From Candidatus Dadabacteria bacterium (lineage in GTDB: Bacteria; Desulfobacterota_D; UBA1144; Nemesobacterales; CSP1-2): DNA of 10,304 nt. The notes beneath the pieces were generated by a model. The model did not search any database. It had not been told where the DNA came from and worked only from the letters and a program-made list of their open reading frames with translations. The first letter of the stretch is position 1. Each line of letters opens with the position of its first letter. The translations under genes were made by a program, and so were the position numbers. This document shows positions 1 to 6,931 of this stretch, piece by piece. The stretch is from assembly GCA_022615255.1 (NCBI GenBank), contig JAKEHC010000128.1, forward strand, positions 1-10,304, written 5' to 3'.

Positions 1-1
1 C

Positions 2-27
2 AGCCCGTTCGATACTTCTACGGGGCT
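2..27. other. Possible hairpin beyond scpB at window edge
   Basis: AGCCCG (2-7) and CGGGGCT (21-27) can pair over six positions with one bulged G, a 13-base loop between them. It lies downstream of the scpB stop on the transcribed strand. The window ends before any T-run could be seen, so it may be part of a terminator or lie inside the next gene. A minus-strand frame starting at a TTG here is open to the window edge but is too short to identify. Confidence 0.25.
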
Positions 28-38
28 ATGCAATTGCC

Positions 39-602
39 TTAGGAATCCTTACTATTAACCGTGCTCCAAAGATTTTCCATTTCTACTAATTCTTTAAGGG
101 TGGGAAGGTCGCTTAGATTTTTGAGCCCGAATGTCTCTAGAAATACCTCGGTAGTTGTATAGAGGAATGGTCTTCCTATAACTTCCTTTCTGCCTTTTAT
201 TCCAATAAGATTCCTCTCAAGGAGTAATGCTATAACCCCAGAAGAATCTACTCCTCTTATCTCGTCTATTTCAATCCTCGTAATAGGCTGTCTATAGGCG
301 GTTATAGCGAGAACCTCCAATGCAGCACGACTTAAGCGGAAGGGTTTTGATTGTTTAAATCTTATTATGATTTCACTATATTCAGGACTTGTTCTAAATT
401 GGTAACCTCCTGCAACTTCATGGAGTTTAAACCCACGACCAAGCTCATTCCATTCACTTATTAATTCATCTAGGTATTGTTGTATTTCCTCCTTTTTCAA
501 TTCTTGAAAAATCTGAAGAAGTTTCTTAGAGGATACAGGTCGCTCAGAAATAAAGATTATTCCTTCAATCGCCTTCTTTACATTGTTTCTTTCTATAACC
601 AT
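39..602 (-). CDS. scpB: Segregation and condensation protein ScpB
   Basis: ScpB is the winged-helix (kite) subunit that dimerises and binds ScpA in the SMC-ScpAB condensin, which compacts and segregates the chromosome. The family core is clear: a first winged-helix domain beginning at about residue 8, then the hallmark LSRAALEVLAITAYRQPITR (90-109), GVDS (118-121), GRPFLYTTT (143-151), FLETFGL (154-160) and DLP (165-167). Length is 187 aa from the chosen ATG at 602, normal for the family. An in-frame ATG at 638 would add 12 residues and overlap scpA by 26 bases. Neither start has a strong Shine-Dalgarno, so the choice rests on family N-termini and the 10-base gap after scpA. It is the last complete gene of the minus-strand run. 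Function is confident; the start is not. Confidence 0.95.
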   Translation of the reverse strand: MVIERNNVKKAIEGIIFISERPVSSKKLLQIFQELKKEEIQQYLDELISEWNELGRGFKLHEVAGGYQFRTSPEYSEIIIRFKQSKPFRLSRAALEVLAITAYRQPITRIEIDEIRGVDSSGVIALLLERNLIGIKGRKEVIGRPFLYTTTEVFLETFGLKNLSDLPTLKELVEMENLWSTVNSKDS

Positions 603-612
603 AACCTGTCTT

Positions 613-1359
613 TCATCTGCTAGGAACGCTAATTCCATTTTCTTCGATGTATACTATTTTAATAGGAGAATATGGGTAATCTTGAAGGGCAATTAAAGCC
701 CCAGATTTAATAAGCTCAAGAACTGCAAGGAATGTAATTACAATCTCGAACCTCGTTGGATTTTCGTCAAAAAGCTCTTCAAATAAAACATTTTTATATG
801 TTTTAAATCTTACAATTAACTCTTCTACCTTTTGCTCAAGCGTTAATAACTCCAACTCTAACCTAATATCGGGGATTGAACCAAAATCTTTCCGGTTCCA
901 AATCTCTCGAAATGCGTCTATTAATGACCATAAATCTGTTCTAGTTAGTTGACTTGCCTCGTTTTCCTCATCATCCTCAATGGTTCTTATAAATACATCT
1001 CGCTCCAATATATCAAACATAAGGAGAGTCCCTGCCGCTTCTTTATATCGTTGATATTCTAATAGCCTTCTTACCAGCTCGGCTCTCGGATCCGCTTCTT
1101 CTTCCTCTTCAATCTCGGGTTTTGGAAGAAGCATCTTTGATTTTATAAGTCCAAGCTCTGCGGCTAACATGAGATAATCCCCTACGATCTCAAGATTAAG
1201 CTCTCGCATCATTTCTAGATATAAAAAATATTGCTCTGTAATTTCTGCGATTGGAATATCGTAAATATTTACCTCATTCTTTTTGATAAGATAAAGAAGA
1301 AGATCAAGCGGTCCTTCAAAAGCCTGTAGTTTTATCAAATAAGGTTCAGTTGAGACCAA
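613..1359 (-). CDS. scpA: Segregation and condensation protein ScpA (TTG start)
   Basis: ScpA is the kleisin subunit that bridges the SMC heads and binds ScpB in the bacterial condensin. The N-terminal signature FEGPLDLLLYLI lies at 14-25, followed by NIYDIPIAEIT (31-41), a helical stretch to LIKSKMLLPK (71-80), an acidic linker (about 82-90) and DPRAELVRRLLEYQRYK (90-106). The C-terminal winged-helix that contacts SMC is at about 200-235. At 248 aa it is full length. The start is TTG, preceded by AAGGG six bases upstream and a stronger AGGAGG (1372-1377) twelve bases upstream. No ATG or GTG lies early enough to give a normal N-terminus. The first 14 bases overlap the end of trpS, pointing to coupled translation. 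Confidence 0.96.
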   Translation of the reverse strand: MVSTEPYLIKLQAFEGPLDLLLYLIKKNEVNIYDIPIAEITEQYFLYLEMMRELNLEIVGDYLMLAAELGLIKSKMLLPKPEIEEEEEADPRAELVRRLLEYQRYKEAAGTLLMFDILERDVFIRTIEDDEENEASQLTRTDLWSLIDAFREIWNRKDFGSIPDIRLELELLTLEQKVEELIVRFKTYKNVLFEELFDENPTRFEIVITFLAVLELIKSGALIALQDYPYSPIKIVYIEENGISVPSR

Positions 1360-2329
1360 GTTTTTCCCTTACCTCCTCTAGCGTTTCACGAGCTACTTCT
1401 CTTGCCTTTTTATCTCCTTCTCGAATTATCTCCTCTAATTCGTGCTTTTTTCTTATGAGCTCTTCTCGTTTCTCGCGTATTGGCGCAAGCTCTTTGATTA
1501 GACTGGGCAGAAGTAGCTTTTTGCAATCAACGCAGCCAATCCCGGCAGTGCGGCATTCTCTATTAACCATAAACACATTTTCCTCGGAACTGTGGAACTT
1601 ATGGAGGTAGAAAATACCACAAACATCGGGATCCCCGGGGTCCGTTCTTCTAAGTCTTTTGGGATCCGTATACATCTTCATTATCTTCTCTGTTATTTCA
1701 GATGGGGGGTCACTTAGATATATAGCATTTCCATAGCTCTTACTCATCTTTTTTCCATCAGTCCCAAGAATCTTGGGGACTTTTGTAAGAAGAGGTTGGG
1801 GTTCGGGGAACGTTTCCCCGTATAGGTAATTGAACCGTCTTACGATCTCTCTCCCAAGCTCCAGATGTGGCACCTGATCTTCTCCGACAGGCACGTAATT
1901 GGCTTTATAAACTGTTATATCTGCTGTCTGGAGCAGGGGATACCCTAAAAAGCCATAGGTGGCGAGGTCTTTATCCCGGAGCTCTTCTTTCATCTCTTTA
2001 TACGTAGGGACCCGCTCTAACCAGCTAAGCGGTGTTATCATTGCCAGAAGCAAAGCTAGCTCAGCATGCTCTTTTATGTGTGATTGAACAAAAATTGTAG
2101 CTTTACTAGGATCAACTCCACACGCTAACCAATCGGCAAGCATCTCAAAAGTAGATTCTTTAATTCCAGACGGATCGGAATAATCAGTTGTAAGGGCATG
2201 CCAGTCAGCAACAAAGTAAAAACAGTCATACTTATTCTGAAGATTACGCCAGTTTTCTAAAGCACCATGAAGGTGCCCGAGGTGTAACTTCCCAGTAGGT
2301 CGCATTCCGCTTAGAACCCTGGGTTTCAT
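1346..2329 (-). CDS. trpS: Tryptophanyl-tRNA synthetase, probable Fe-S type
   Basis: This class I aminoacyl-tRNA synthetase charges tRNA-Trp with tryptophan in the cytoplasm. The signatures are intact: HLGH (16-19) for HIGH, and KMSKS (194-198). RVLSGMRPTGKLHLGHL near the N-terminus is typical of this branch. Four cysteines, C237, C259, C266 and C269, lie in the C-terminal anticodon-binding region with spacing C-x21-C-x6-C-x2-C. This is nearly the pattern known to hold a [4Fe-4S] cluster in Thermotoga maritima TrpRS. I chose the ATG at 2329 (327 aa): it overlaps the stop of the M50 gene as ATGA and begins like family members. An upstream in-frame TTG at 2347 would add six residues. A Lys/Glu-rich C-terminal helix (about 285-325) follows. 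It overlaps scpA at its 3' end. Confidence 0.97.
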   Translation of the reverse strand: MKPRVLSGMRPTGKLHLGHLHGALENWRNLQNKYDCFYFVADWHALTTDYSDPSGIKESTFEMLADWLACGVDPSKATIFVQSHIKEHAELALLLAMITPLSWLERVPTYKEMKEELRDKDLATYGFLGYPLLQTADITVYKANYVPVGEDQVPHLELGREIVRRFNYLYGETFPEPQPLLTKVPKILGTDGKKMSKSYGNAIYLSDPPSEITEKIMKMYTDPKRLRRTDPGDPDVCGIFYLHKFHSSEENVFMVNRECRTAGIGCVDCKKLLLPSLIKELAPIREKREELIRKKHELEEIIREGDKKAREVARETLEEVREKLGLN

Positions 2330-2997
2330 AAAGCGAGTGATCTCCAAAAATGAGAAAGTTGGAAGTAATTATACCCTGATAGTGTTTCTGTGAGAATTGA
2401 TACTGGGTACCATAGAATATATGAGAAAATACGATCACCGAAAATAAAAAGAGCAAATAGGATTAATACACCATAAGGTTCAAATCGACTGTATGAATAA
2501 GCCTGTTTTTCAGGCAGGAGACCGTATAGAACCCTTGAGCCGTCTAGAGGAGCTATAGGAATCATATTAAATATAGCGAGGGCAAGGCCAAATTGGAGTG
2601 TTAGTATTAGCATCGAAACCGACACGGAGATTGTCCCAGATAGAGGGGGGTTTAAACCTGGGATTATGAATCTAATGACTACTCCTGCTACAATAGCCAT
2701 CATTAAGTTAGATAGCGGACCGGCAAGCGCTACCAACAGCATTCCCTTTCTTGGGTTCTTAAAATTTATAGGATTAACAGGCACTGGCTTTGCCCAACCA
2801 AACCCCGCTATGAACATAAGTATCGTTCCTAGTACATCCAAATGAGCTAATGGGTTTAAAGTTAATCGACCTTGCCTTTTTGCGGTATCATCGCCTAGCA
2901 TATGGGCAGTCCAAGCGTGGCAGAACTCGTGCACAGTGAGGGCAAAAAGAATCACAGGGGCTTGAATAAGCAAAAGTTTAAAATAGTTGGAATCCAT
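2326..2997 (-). CDS. M50 site-2-protease-like membrane metalloprotease
   Basis: This is a compact integral-membrane zinc peptidase of the site-2 protease class (YwhC/Rip2-like, without a PDZ domain). The zinc motif HEFCH is at 23-27 inside the first hydrophobic segment, and the third ligand is D152 in NMIPIAPLDG (144-153). Other family marks are NPLAHLDVLGT (48-58), KPVPVNP (70-76) and LAGPLSN (91-97). Hydrophobic segments lie at about 8-24, 54-68, 86-112, 126-149 and 174-200. At 223 aa it is complete. Family members cleave substrates within the membrane; the substrate here cannot be told. It shares ATGA with trpS, a pairing I recall from many bacteria. No good Shine-Dalgarno precedes the ATG. 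Confidence 0.92.
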   Translation of the reverse strand: MDSNYFKLLLIQAPVILFALTVHEFCHAWTAHMLGDDTAKRQGRLTLNPLAHLDVLGTILMFIAGFGWAKPVPVNPINFKNPRKGMLLVALAGPLSNLMMAIVAGVVIRFIIPGLNPPLSGTISVSVSMLILTLQFGLALAIFNMIPIAPLDGSRVLYGLLPEKQAYSYSRFEPYGVLILFALFIFGDRIFSYILWYPVSILTETLSGYNYFQLSHFWRSLAL

Positions 2998-3051
2998 GTA
3001 ATTAATATTTTTTTATCCGTGATCTCAAATTAATGTTAACAAATAAAACAT

Positions 3052-3086
3052 ATTCATTTTAGAACTGTTGTAATTCTGATATGAAT
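3052..3086. repeat. 35-base symmetric imperfect palindrome
   Basis: The element has outer arms ATTCAT (3052-3057) and ATGAAT (3081-3086), then 3-base unpaired blocks on each side, then inner arms AGAA (3061-3064) and TTCT (3074-3077) around a 9-base centre. It lies in the 118-base gap between the xerD stop and the M50 gene. It could be a protein-binding operator or a weak RNA hairpin. There is no T-run to make it a clear terminator, and AT-richness makes chance possible. Confidence 0.4.
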
Positions 3087-3115
3087 GGCTGCAAAATTTC
3101 GTGATGCCAAAAATT

Positions 3116-4003
3116 TTATGATCTTGGATGATATTTTTTATGTACCTCTCTTAGCCTTTCTCTTTCGATATGAGTATAAATCTGAGTTGTAGAAATATCC
3201 GAGTGGCCAAGCATCATTTGGATAGCCCGTAAATCTGCTCCACGTTCAAGTAGATGAGTGGCAAACGAGTGCCTAAGCGTGTGTGGGCTTATTTTTTTTG
3301 TTATCCCGGATTTTTTTGCGTATTTTATAATTATTTTCCAGAAACCCTGGCGTGTCATCTTTTTGCCCAATCTGGTAATAAAGAGATGCGTAGAGGTCTT
3401 AGATTTAAGAAGCCTTGGCCTTCCAGTGTCTAAATATGCCCTCAGCTTACTCTTAGCATTTTCTCCAATGGGAACTATCCTCTCCTTTGAACCTTTACCA
3501 TATGCTATTAAATATCCTAGCTCAAAGTTTATATCATTAAGACCTAGCTCTACAAGCTCTGAAACCCTGATTCCCGTTGCATATAGAGTCTCAAGCATGG
3601 CTTTATCCCTTATACTTTCAATGTTTCCATCATTAGGCGAGGCGAGAAGCCTCTCAATATCCTCTATCGAAAGCACCTGAGGTAAAATCCTTTTCGTCTT
3701 AGGTGTACGGATTAGAAAAGTAGGGTCTTTCTTAATAATATTTTCAATAAGAAGGTATTTGAAATACTGTCTTATAGATATTAGAGACCTTGCTATGGAT
3801 CTTGCCTTTAAATTCTTCTCTTTCAAATTGGAAAGAAAATCAAGTATGTTTTTATAATCCACTTCCTCAACATTAGTGATTCCCTTCTTCTCGAGAAAAG
3901 AAGAGAGTTTTTGAATATCCCTATGATAAGATTCTACAGTATTTTTAGAAAGTCCTTTAACAACAGTGAGGTATGTGAGAAACGAGTCAGTAAGTTGGTT
4001 CAT
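3116..4003 (-). CDS. xerD: XerD-type tyrosine recombinase
   Basis: This is a site-specific recombinase of the XerC/XerD class, which resolves chromosome dimers at dif near the replication terminus. The N-terminal SAM-like DNA-binding domain (about 1-90) contains GLSKNTVESYHRDI (17-30). The catalytic domain has the complete set R146 (ATGIRVSEL), K170 (GKGSKE), H241 and R244 (HTLRHSFATHLL), H267 (LGHSD) and the nucleophile Y276 (TQIYTH). From the ATG at 4003 it is 295 aa, the length typical of XerD. In-frame GTG (4060) and ATG (4015) would lengthen it by 19 or 4 residues, and no start has a strong Shine-Dalgarno. Assignment to XerD rather than XerC rests on general similarity and on its place beside the M50/trpS/scpAB block. 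No integrase-like extras or attachment repeats are visible. Confidence 0.9.
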   Translation of the reverse strand: MNQLTDSFLTYLTVVKGLSKNTVESYHRDIQKLSSFLEKKGITNVEEVDYKNILDFLSNLKEKNLKARSIARSLISIRQYFKYLLIENIIKKDPTFLIRTPKTKRILPQVLSIEDIERLLASPNDGNIESIRDKAMLETLYATGIRVSELVELGLNDINFELGYLIAYGKGSKERIVPIGENAKSKLRAYLDTGRPRLLKSKTSTHLFITRLGKKMTRQGFWKIIIKYAKKSGITKKISPHTLRHSFATHLLERGADLRAIQMMLGHSDISTTQIYTHIERERLREVHKKYHPRS

Positions 4004-4077
4004 AAAACCTATCATTACTCGATTATCATTCGTCTTTATACGTTGAAAGACTAATGACACCTGTTCCTGACACTAAA

Positions 4078-5334
4078 CTAAGTTCCCATTTCCCATGATA
4101 TTAGATATTCTTTCTGCTTTTGTGTAAGTTCGTCAATCCTGATCCCAAGTGCTCCTAGCTTCATCTTAGCTACCATTTTATCCATCTTTTCCGGAACGTC
4201 ATAAACCTTTTTCTCCATCTTTCTTGCGTTTTTAACGAGGTATTCCACACATAGGGCTTGGTTTGCAAAGCTCATATCCATAACACTAGATGGATGACCC
4301 TCAGCCGATGAGAGGTTGACGAGTCTTCCCTCAGCAAGAACATTTATTTTTTTCCCATCTTTGAGAGTATATTCCTCGACATAATCCCTTACCTTTCTTT
4401 TTCTCTTTGATATACTGCTAAGCCCATCTAAGTCAATCTCAACATTAAAGTGACCAGCATTACAAATTATTGCTCCATTTTTCATTTTCGTAAAGTGCTC
4501 TCTTCTTATAACCCCTATATTGCCTGTTACTGTGCAAAAGAAATCCCCAACCTTTCCCGCTTCATCCATAGACATCACCCTGAATCCATCCATAACAGCC
4601 TCGAGCGCCTTCAGAGGATCTACTTCGGTAACAATCACGTTTGCCCCCATTCCACGCACCCTCTTAGCTAGTCCCTTTCCGCACCACCCATACCCGCAAA
4701 CAACAAAATTTGTCCCGGCTATAAGCCTGTTTGTTGCTCGAAGGATGCCGTCAACTGTACTTTGTCCGGTTCCATAGCGATTATCGAAGAAATGCTTTGT
4801 CTCTGCGTCGTTTACTGCGATGATTGGGTATCTGAGCACGCCTCTTTCAGCCATGCTTCTTAAGCGTATTACACCCGTTGTGGTCTCTTCTGTTCCGCCT
4901 ATTATGTTCTTTATGAGTTCGGTTCTATCTTTATGGAGGGTTGAAACCAAATCCGCTCCGTCATCCATAGTTATGTGAGGAGCAACATTTAAAACGCTAT
5001 CAATATGATTGTAGTATGTCTTAGTATCTTCCCCTTTTATTGCAAAGACAGAAATACTATGAGCTTTTACTAGGTATGCCGCGGCATAATCTTGAGTGCT
5101 TAGCGGGTTGGAGGCGCAAAGTGAAACATTCGCACCGCCCTCTTTTAATGTAATAGCTAGATTAGCTGTTTCGGTTGTTACATGAAGACAAGCTGCAATC
5201 TTTATACCTTTTAAAGGTTTTTCCCTCCTGAAGCTTTCCTGTATTTGAGCTAATACCGGCATTTCTTCTGCCGCCCACTCCACTCTGAGCTTACCATCTG
5301 CTGCTAGCTTTAGGTCTTTTACATCGTATTTCAT
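4078..5334 (-). CDS. ahcY: S-adenosylhomocysteinase (short form)
   Basis: This cytoplasmic NAD-dependent enzyme reversibly splits S-adenosylhomocysteine into homocysteine and adenosine, relieving inhibition of methyltransferases. Family residues are in place: H51 (LHVTTETANL), D125 (TMDDGADL), E150 (GGTEETTTG), K180 and D184 (ETKHFFDN), the NAD loop GYGWCG (214-219), H294 (AGHFN) and H347 (EGHPS). The usual C-terminal KMDKMVAKMKLGALGI is at 384-399. At 418 aa it is the shorter type found in thermophilic bacteria and archaea. The start is the ATG at 5334, because GGAGG sits five bases upstream; an in-frame ATG at 5346 overlaps that ribosome site and would add four residues. It follows metK by 74 bases and is probably on the same transcript. 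Confidence 0.97.
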   Translation of the reverse strand: MKYDVKDLKLAADGKLRVEWAAEEMPVLAQIQESFRREKPLKGIKIAACLHVTTETANLAITLKEGGANVSLCASNPLSTQDYAAAYLVKAHSISVFAIKGEDTKTYYNHIDSVLNVAPHITMDDGADLVSTLHKDRTELIKNIIGGTEETTTGVIRLRSMAERGVLRYPIIAVNDAETKHFFDNRYGTGQSTVDGILRATNRLIAGTNFVVCGYGWCGKGLAKRVRGMGANVIVTEVDPLKALEAVMDGFRVMSMDEAGKVGDFFCTVTGNIGVIRREHFTKMKNGAIICNAGHFNVEIDLDGLSSISKRKRKVRDYVEEYTLKDGKKINVLAEGRLVNLSSAEGHPSSVMDMSFANQALCVEYLVKNARKMEKKVYDVPEKMDKMVAKMKLGALGIRIDELTQKQKEYLISWEMGT

Positions 5335-5381
5335 TTTTTCCTCCATTTTTGGCAGTCCATTAATTAGTTGGCGAGTATTTA

Positions 5382-5398
5382 TTAGGATGTGACCCTAA
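5382..5398 (-). other. Small hairpin between metK and ahcY
   Basis: TTAGG (5382-5386) and CCTAA (5394-5398) form a perfect five-base-pair stem with a seven-base loop, just after the metK stop on the transcribed strand. No T-run follows, so it is unlikely to stop transcription fully. It could mark an RNA processing or stability point between the two genes, or be chance. Confidence 0.25.
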
Positions 5399-5408
5399 AT
5401 GACTTCGT

Positions 5409-6569
5409 TTACTCAACTGAAAATTTAAGTTGTTTAACTTTGTCTGTCCTTTCCCATGTAAACTCTTGTTCTTCTCTTCCAAAATGTCCATAAGAAGCGG
5501 TTTTTTGATATATTGGCTTAAGGAGGTTTAACGTTTTTATAATTTCAGCAGGTTTTAGATCGAATACCTCCCTTATGGCTTTTGAAATCTTATCATCTGA
5601 AACTACTCCGGTATCAAATGTATCTACCATAATAGATACAGGCTCAGCTATGCCGATAGCGTAAGCAATTTGAACCTCACACCTCTTTGCAATCCCCGCA
5701 GCTACAATATTCTTTGCTATATATCGTGCCATATAGCTTACGCTTCTGTCTACCTTTGATGGGTCTTTCCCGGAAAAAGCCCCGCCTCCATGCCTTCCCC
5801 ATCCGCCATAGGTATCTATTATAATTTTTCTCCCAGTAAGGCCTGTATCCCCTTTGGGGCCGCCGATTACAAACCTTCCAGTAGGGTTAATATAGATTTT
5901 AGCCTTTGGAGATAGAAGATCATGAGGAATTATGGGCTTTATTACCTCTTCCACTATCCCTTCGTAAATAGTGTGATTGCCGACATCTGGGGAGTGTTGA
6001 GCAGCAATGACAATTGCCTCAACGCCTACAGGTTTTTGGTCTTTATACCTAATTGTAACCTGAGTCTTTCCATCAGGCCTAAGAAAAGGGAGTGTTCCTT
6101 TCTTTCTTACCTCTGAAAGCCGTTTTGCAAGCTTGTGTGAATACATAATAGGTGCGGGCATGAATTCAGGCGTTTCATCTATCGCATAACCAAACATAAG
6201 CCCTTGGTCTCCGGCACCCTGTTCCTTTTCCTCCGAGGGGTTTACCCCAAGCGCTATATCGGGAGATTGCTTTCCCATTGCAATTATGACACCGCAGCTG
6301 TCCGCATCTAATCCCATGGAGCTATCCGTGTACCCAATATCTCTAACGGTGCGTCTAACAATAGCAGGAAAATCTATATTAGCGGTGGTTGTAATTTCTC
6401 CTGCAACAACAATAAGACCAGTCGTGAGAAGGGCTTCACAGGCAACCCTTGCCGGAGGGTCCTTCTCGATTATCGCATCTAAAACCGCATCAGAAATCTG
6501 ATCGGCCATCTTATCAGGATGACCCTCGGTAACAGATTCAGAGGTAAAAACAAAATCACCTAATGCCAT
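5409..6569 (-). CDS. metK: S-adenosylmethionine synthase
   Basis: MetK makes S-adenosylmethionine, the main methyl donor, from methionine and ATP, releasing phosphate and diphosphate. Bacterial-type signatures are all present: GHPDK (16-20) near the active site, GAGDQGLMFGYA (118-129), the glycine-rich GGGAFSGKD (261-269) and DPSKVDRSVSYMARYIAKN (269-287). At 386 aa it is full length with no gaps. The ATG at 6569 has a strong AGGAGG (6578-6583) eight bases upstream. It is the first gene of the minus-strand run and is followed by ahcY, so SAM making and SAH removal are probably co-expressed. A good promoter lies at 6660-6687; the leader of about 80 bases can fold over the ribosome site, but no known SAM riboswitch is recognisable. 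Confidence 0.98.
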   Translation of the reverse strand: MALGDFVFTSESVTEGHPDKMADQISDAVLDAIIEKDPPARVACEALLTTGLIVVAGEITTTANIDFPAIVRRTVRDIGYTDSSMGLDADSCGVIIAMGKQSPDIALGVNPSEEKEQGAGDQGLMFGYAIDETPEFMPAPIMYSHKLAKRLSEVRKKGTLPFLRPDGKTQVTIRYKDQKPVGVEAIVIAAQHSPDVGNHTIYEGIVEEVIKPIIPHDLLSPKAKIYINPTGRFVIGGPKGDTGLTGRKIIIDTYGGWGRHGGGAFSGKDPSKVDRSVSYMARYIAKNIVAAGIAKRCEVQIAYAIGIAEPVSIMVDTFDTGVVSDDKISKAIREVFDLKPAEIIKTLNLLKPIYQKTASYGHFGREEQEFTWERTDKVKQLKFSVE

Positions 6570-6574
6570 ATAGC

Positions 6575-6605
6575 TTACCTCCTATACATCCTATTTCTTA
6601 GGTAA
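6575..6605 (-). promoter_or_regulatory. metK leader inverted repeat covering the ribosome site
   Basis: In the metK leader, TTACCT (transcript side of 6600-6605) can pair perfectly with AGGTAA (6575-6580), which includes the 3' half of the AGGAGG ribosome site. A competing shorter hairpin, CCTA/TAGG with a five-base loop (6590-6602), uses some of the same upstream bases. The two folds exclude each other, so a translational switch is conceivable, but the stems are short and this is inference. Confidence 0.3.
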
Positions 6606-6633
6606 TTTTTATTCTAATTCATATTATGTTGCA

Positions 6634-6646
6634 GCTTAATTTAAGC
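6634..6646. repeat. Perfect 13-base palindrome in metK leader
   Basis: Arms GCTTAA and TTAAGC surround a single central base just downstream of the expected metK transcription start. The position would suit a repressor operator overlapping early transcribed DNA. No known operator consensus was matched. Confidence 0.35.
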
Positions 6647-6659
6647 AAAAGTGGAAAAA

Positions 6660-6687
6660 ACTATATACCTTTAAGTCAGCATGTCAA
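6660..6687 (-). promoter_or_regulatory. Sigma-70-like promoter for metK operon
   Basis: On the minus strand a perfect -35 TTGACA (6682-6687) is followed after 16 bases by TATAGT (6660-6665), a near-consensus -10; TATATA two bases upstream is an alternative register. Transcription would start near 6650-6653, giving a leader of about 80 bases before the metK ATG. This is the best promoter match in the window and probably serves metK, ahcY and perhaps genes beyond. Confidence 0.7.
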
Positions 6688-6696
6688 GTCATAAAC

Positions 6697-6754
6697 ATAA
6701 TCAAAGTGACTATAAATATTGTATTATATAACGGTACAATTATAACTTGATTAT
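6697..6754. repeat. Nested inverted repeats in divergent intergenic region
   Basis: An outer pair ATAATCAA (6697-6704) / TTGATTAT (6747-6754) encloses an inner pair ATTGTA (6718-6723) / TACAAT (6735-6740). TACAAT recurs at 6773-6778 and 6848-6853, and the self-complementary TTATATAA occurs at 6724-6731 and 6751-6758. It lies just upstream of the metK promoter, between metK and rpe. It may bind a regulator of one or both genes, but the stretch is very AT-rich, so chance cannot be excluded. Confidence 0.35.
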
Positions 6755-6887
6755 ATAATAGCATAAATAATATACAATGTTTGGTAAAACTGAATATGAG
6801 ATGGGAAATAGTTCTTAATGCAAACTTGAACTTTAATGGAATCGGTTTACAATTTCATCCCATTTTAAGTAGAGCTTCATTAATGTG

Positions 6888-6893
6888 TATAAT
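6888..6893 (+). promoter_or_regulatory. Possible -10 element for rpe
   Basis: A perfect TATAAT lies 38 bases upstream of the rpe ATG and would give a leader of roughly 30 bases. The region 17 bases upstream has no good -35 match. Another weak candidate is TTGATT (6747-6752) with TATACA (6771-6776) at 18-base spacing, which would give a leader of about 150 bases. Neither is certain. Confidence 0.35.
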
Positions 6894-6931
6894 TCTAAAT
6901 CAGTTCTGAGCGCTTATATGGGAAAAAAGAA

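Noticed and set aside
7..15. GTTCGATAC, which fits a tRNA T-loop consensus
   Set aside because: The flanking bases do not form a five-pair T-stem, and no anticodon or D-arm or acceptor stem can be laid out around it.
2998..3115. Possible dif site for XerD in the gap after xerD
   Set aside because: No pair of 11-base arms resembling known dif sites around a 6-base centre was found; GTTAAC-like words alone are not enough.
3258..3680. Plus-strand open frame opposite xerD
   Set aside because: It lies wholly antisense to the conserved catalytic domain of xerD and has no ribosome site or recognisable protein pattern; the same holds for other antisense frames over trpS, ahcY, metK and the unknown gene.
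3116..4003. Phage or island integrase instead of XerD
   Set aside because: Length, catalytic residue positions and neighbours match chromosomal Xer recombinases, and no attachment repeats, tRNA or phage genes are near.
4055..4073. Direct repeat TGACAC spaced by seven bases between ahcY and xerD
   Set aside because: Two six-base copies in a short gap are weak evidence, and no matching operator or promoter is nearby.
6570..6660. SAM or SAH riboswitch in the metK leader
   Set aside because: The leader is only about 80 bases and shows no recognisable SAM-I, SAM-II or SAH riboswitch core; only short hairpins are visible.
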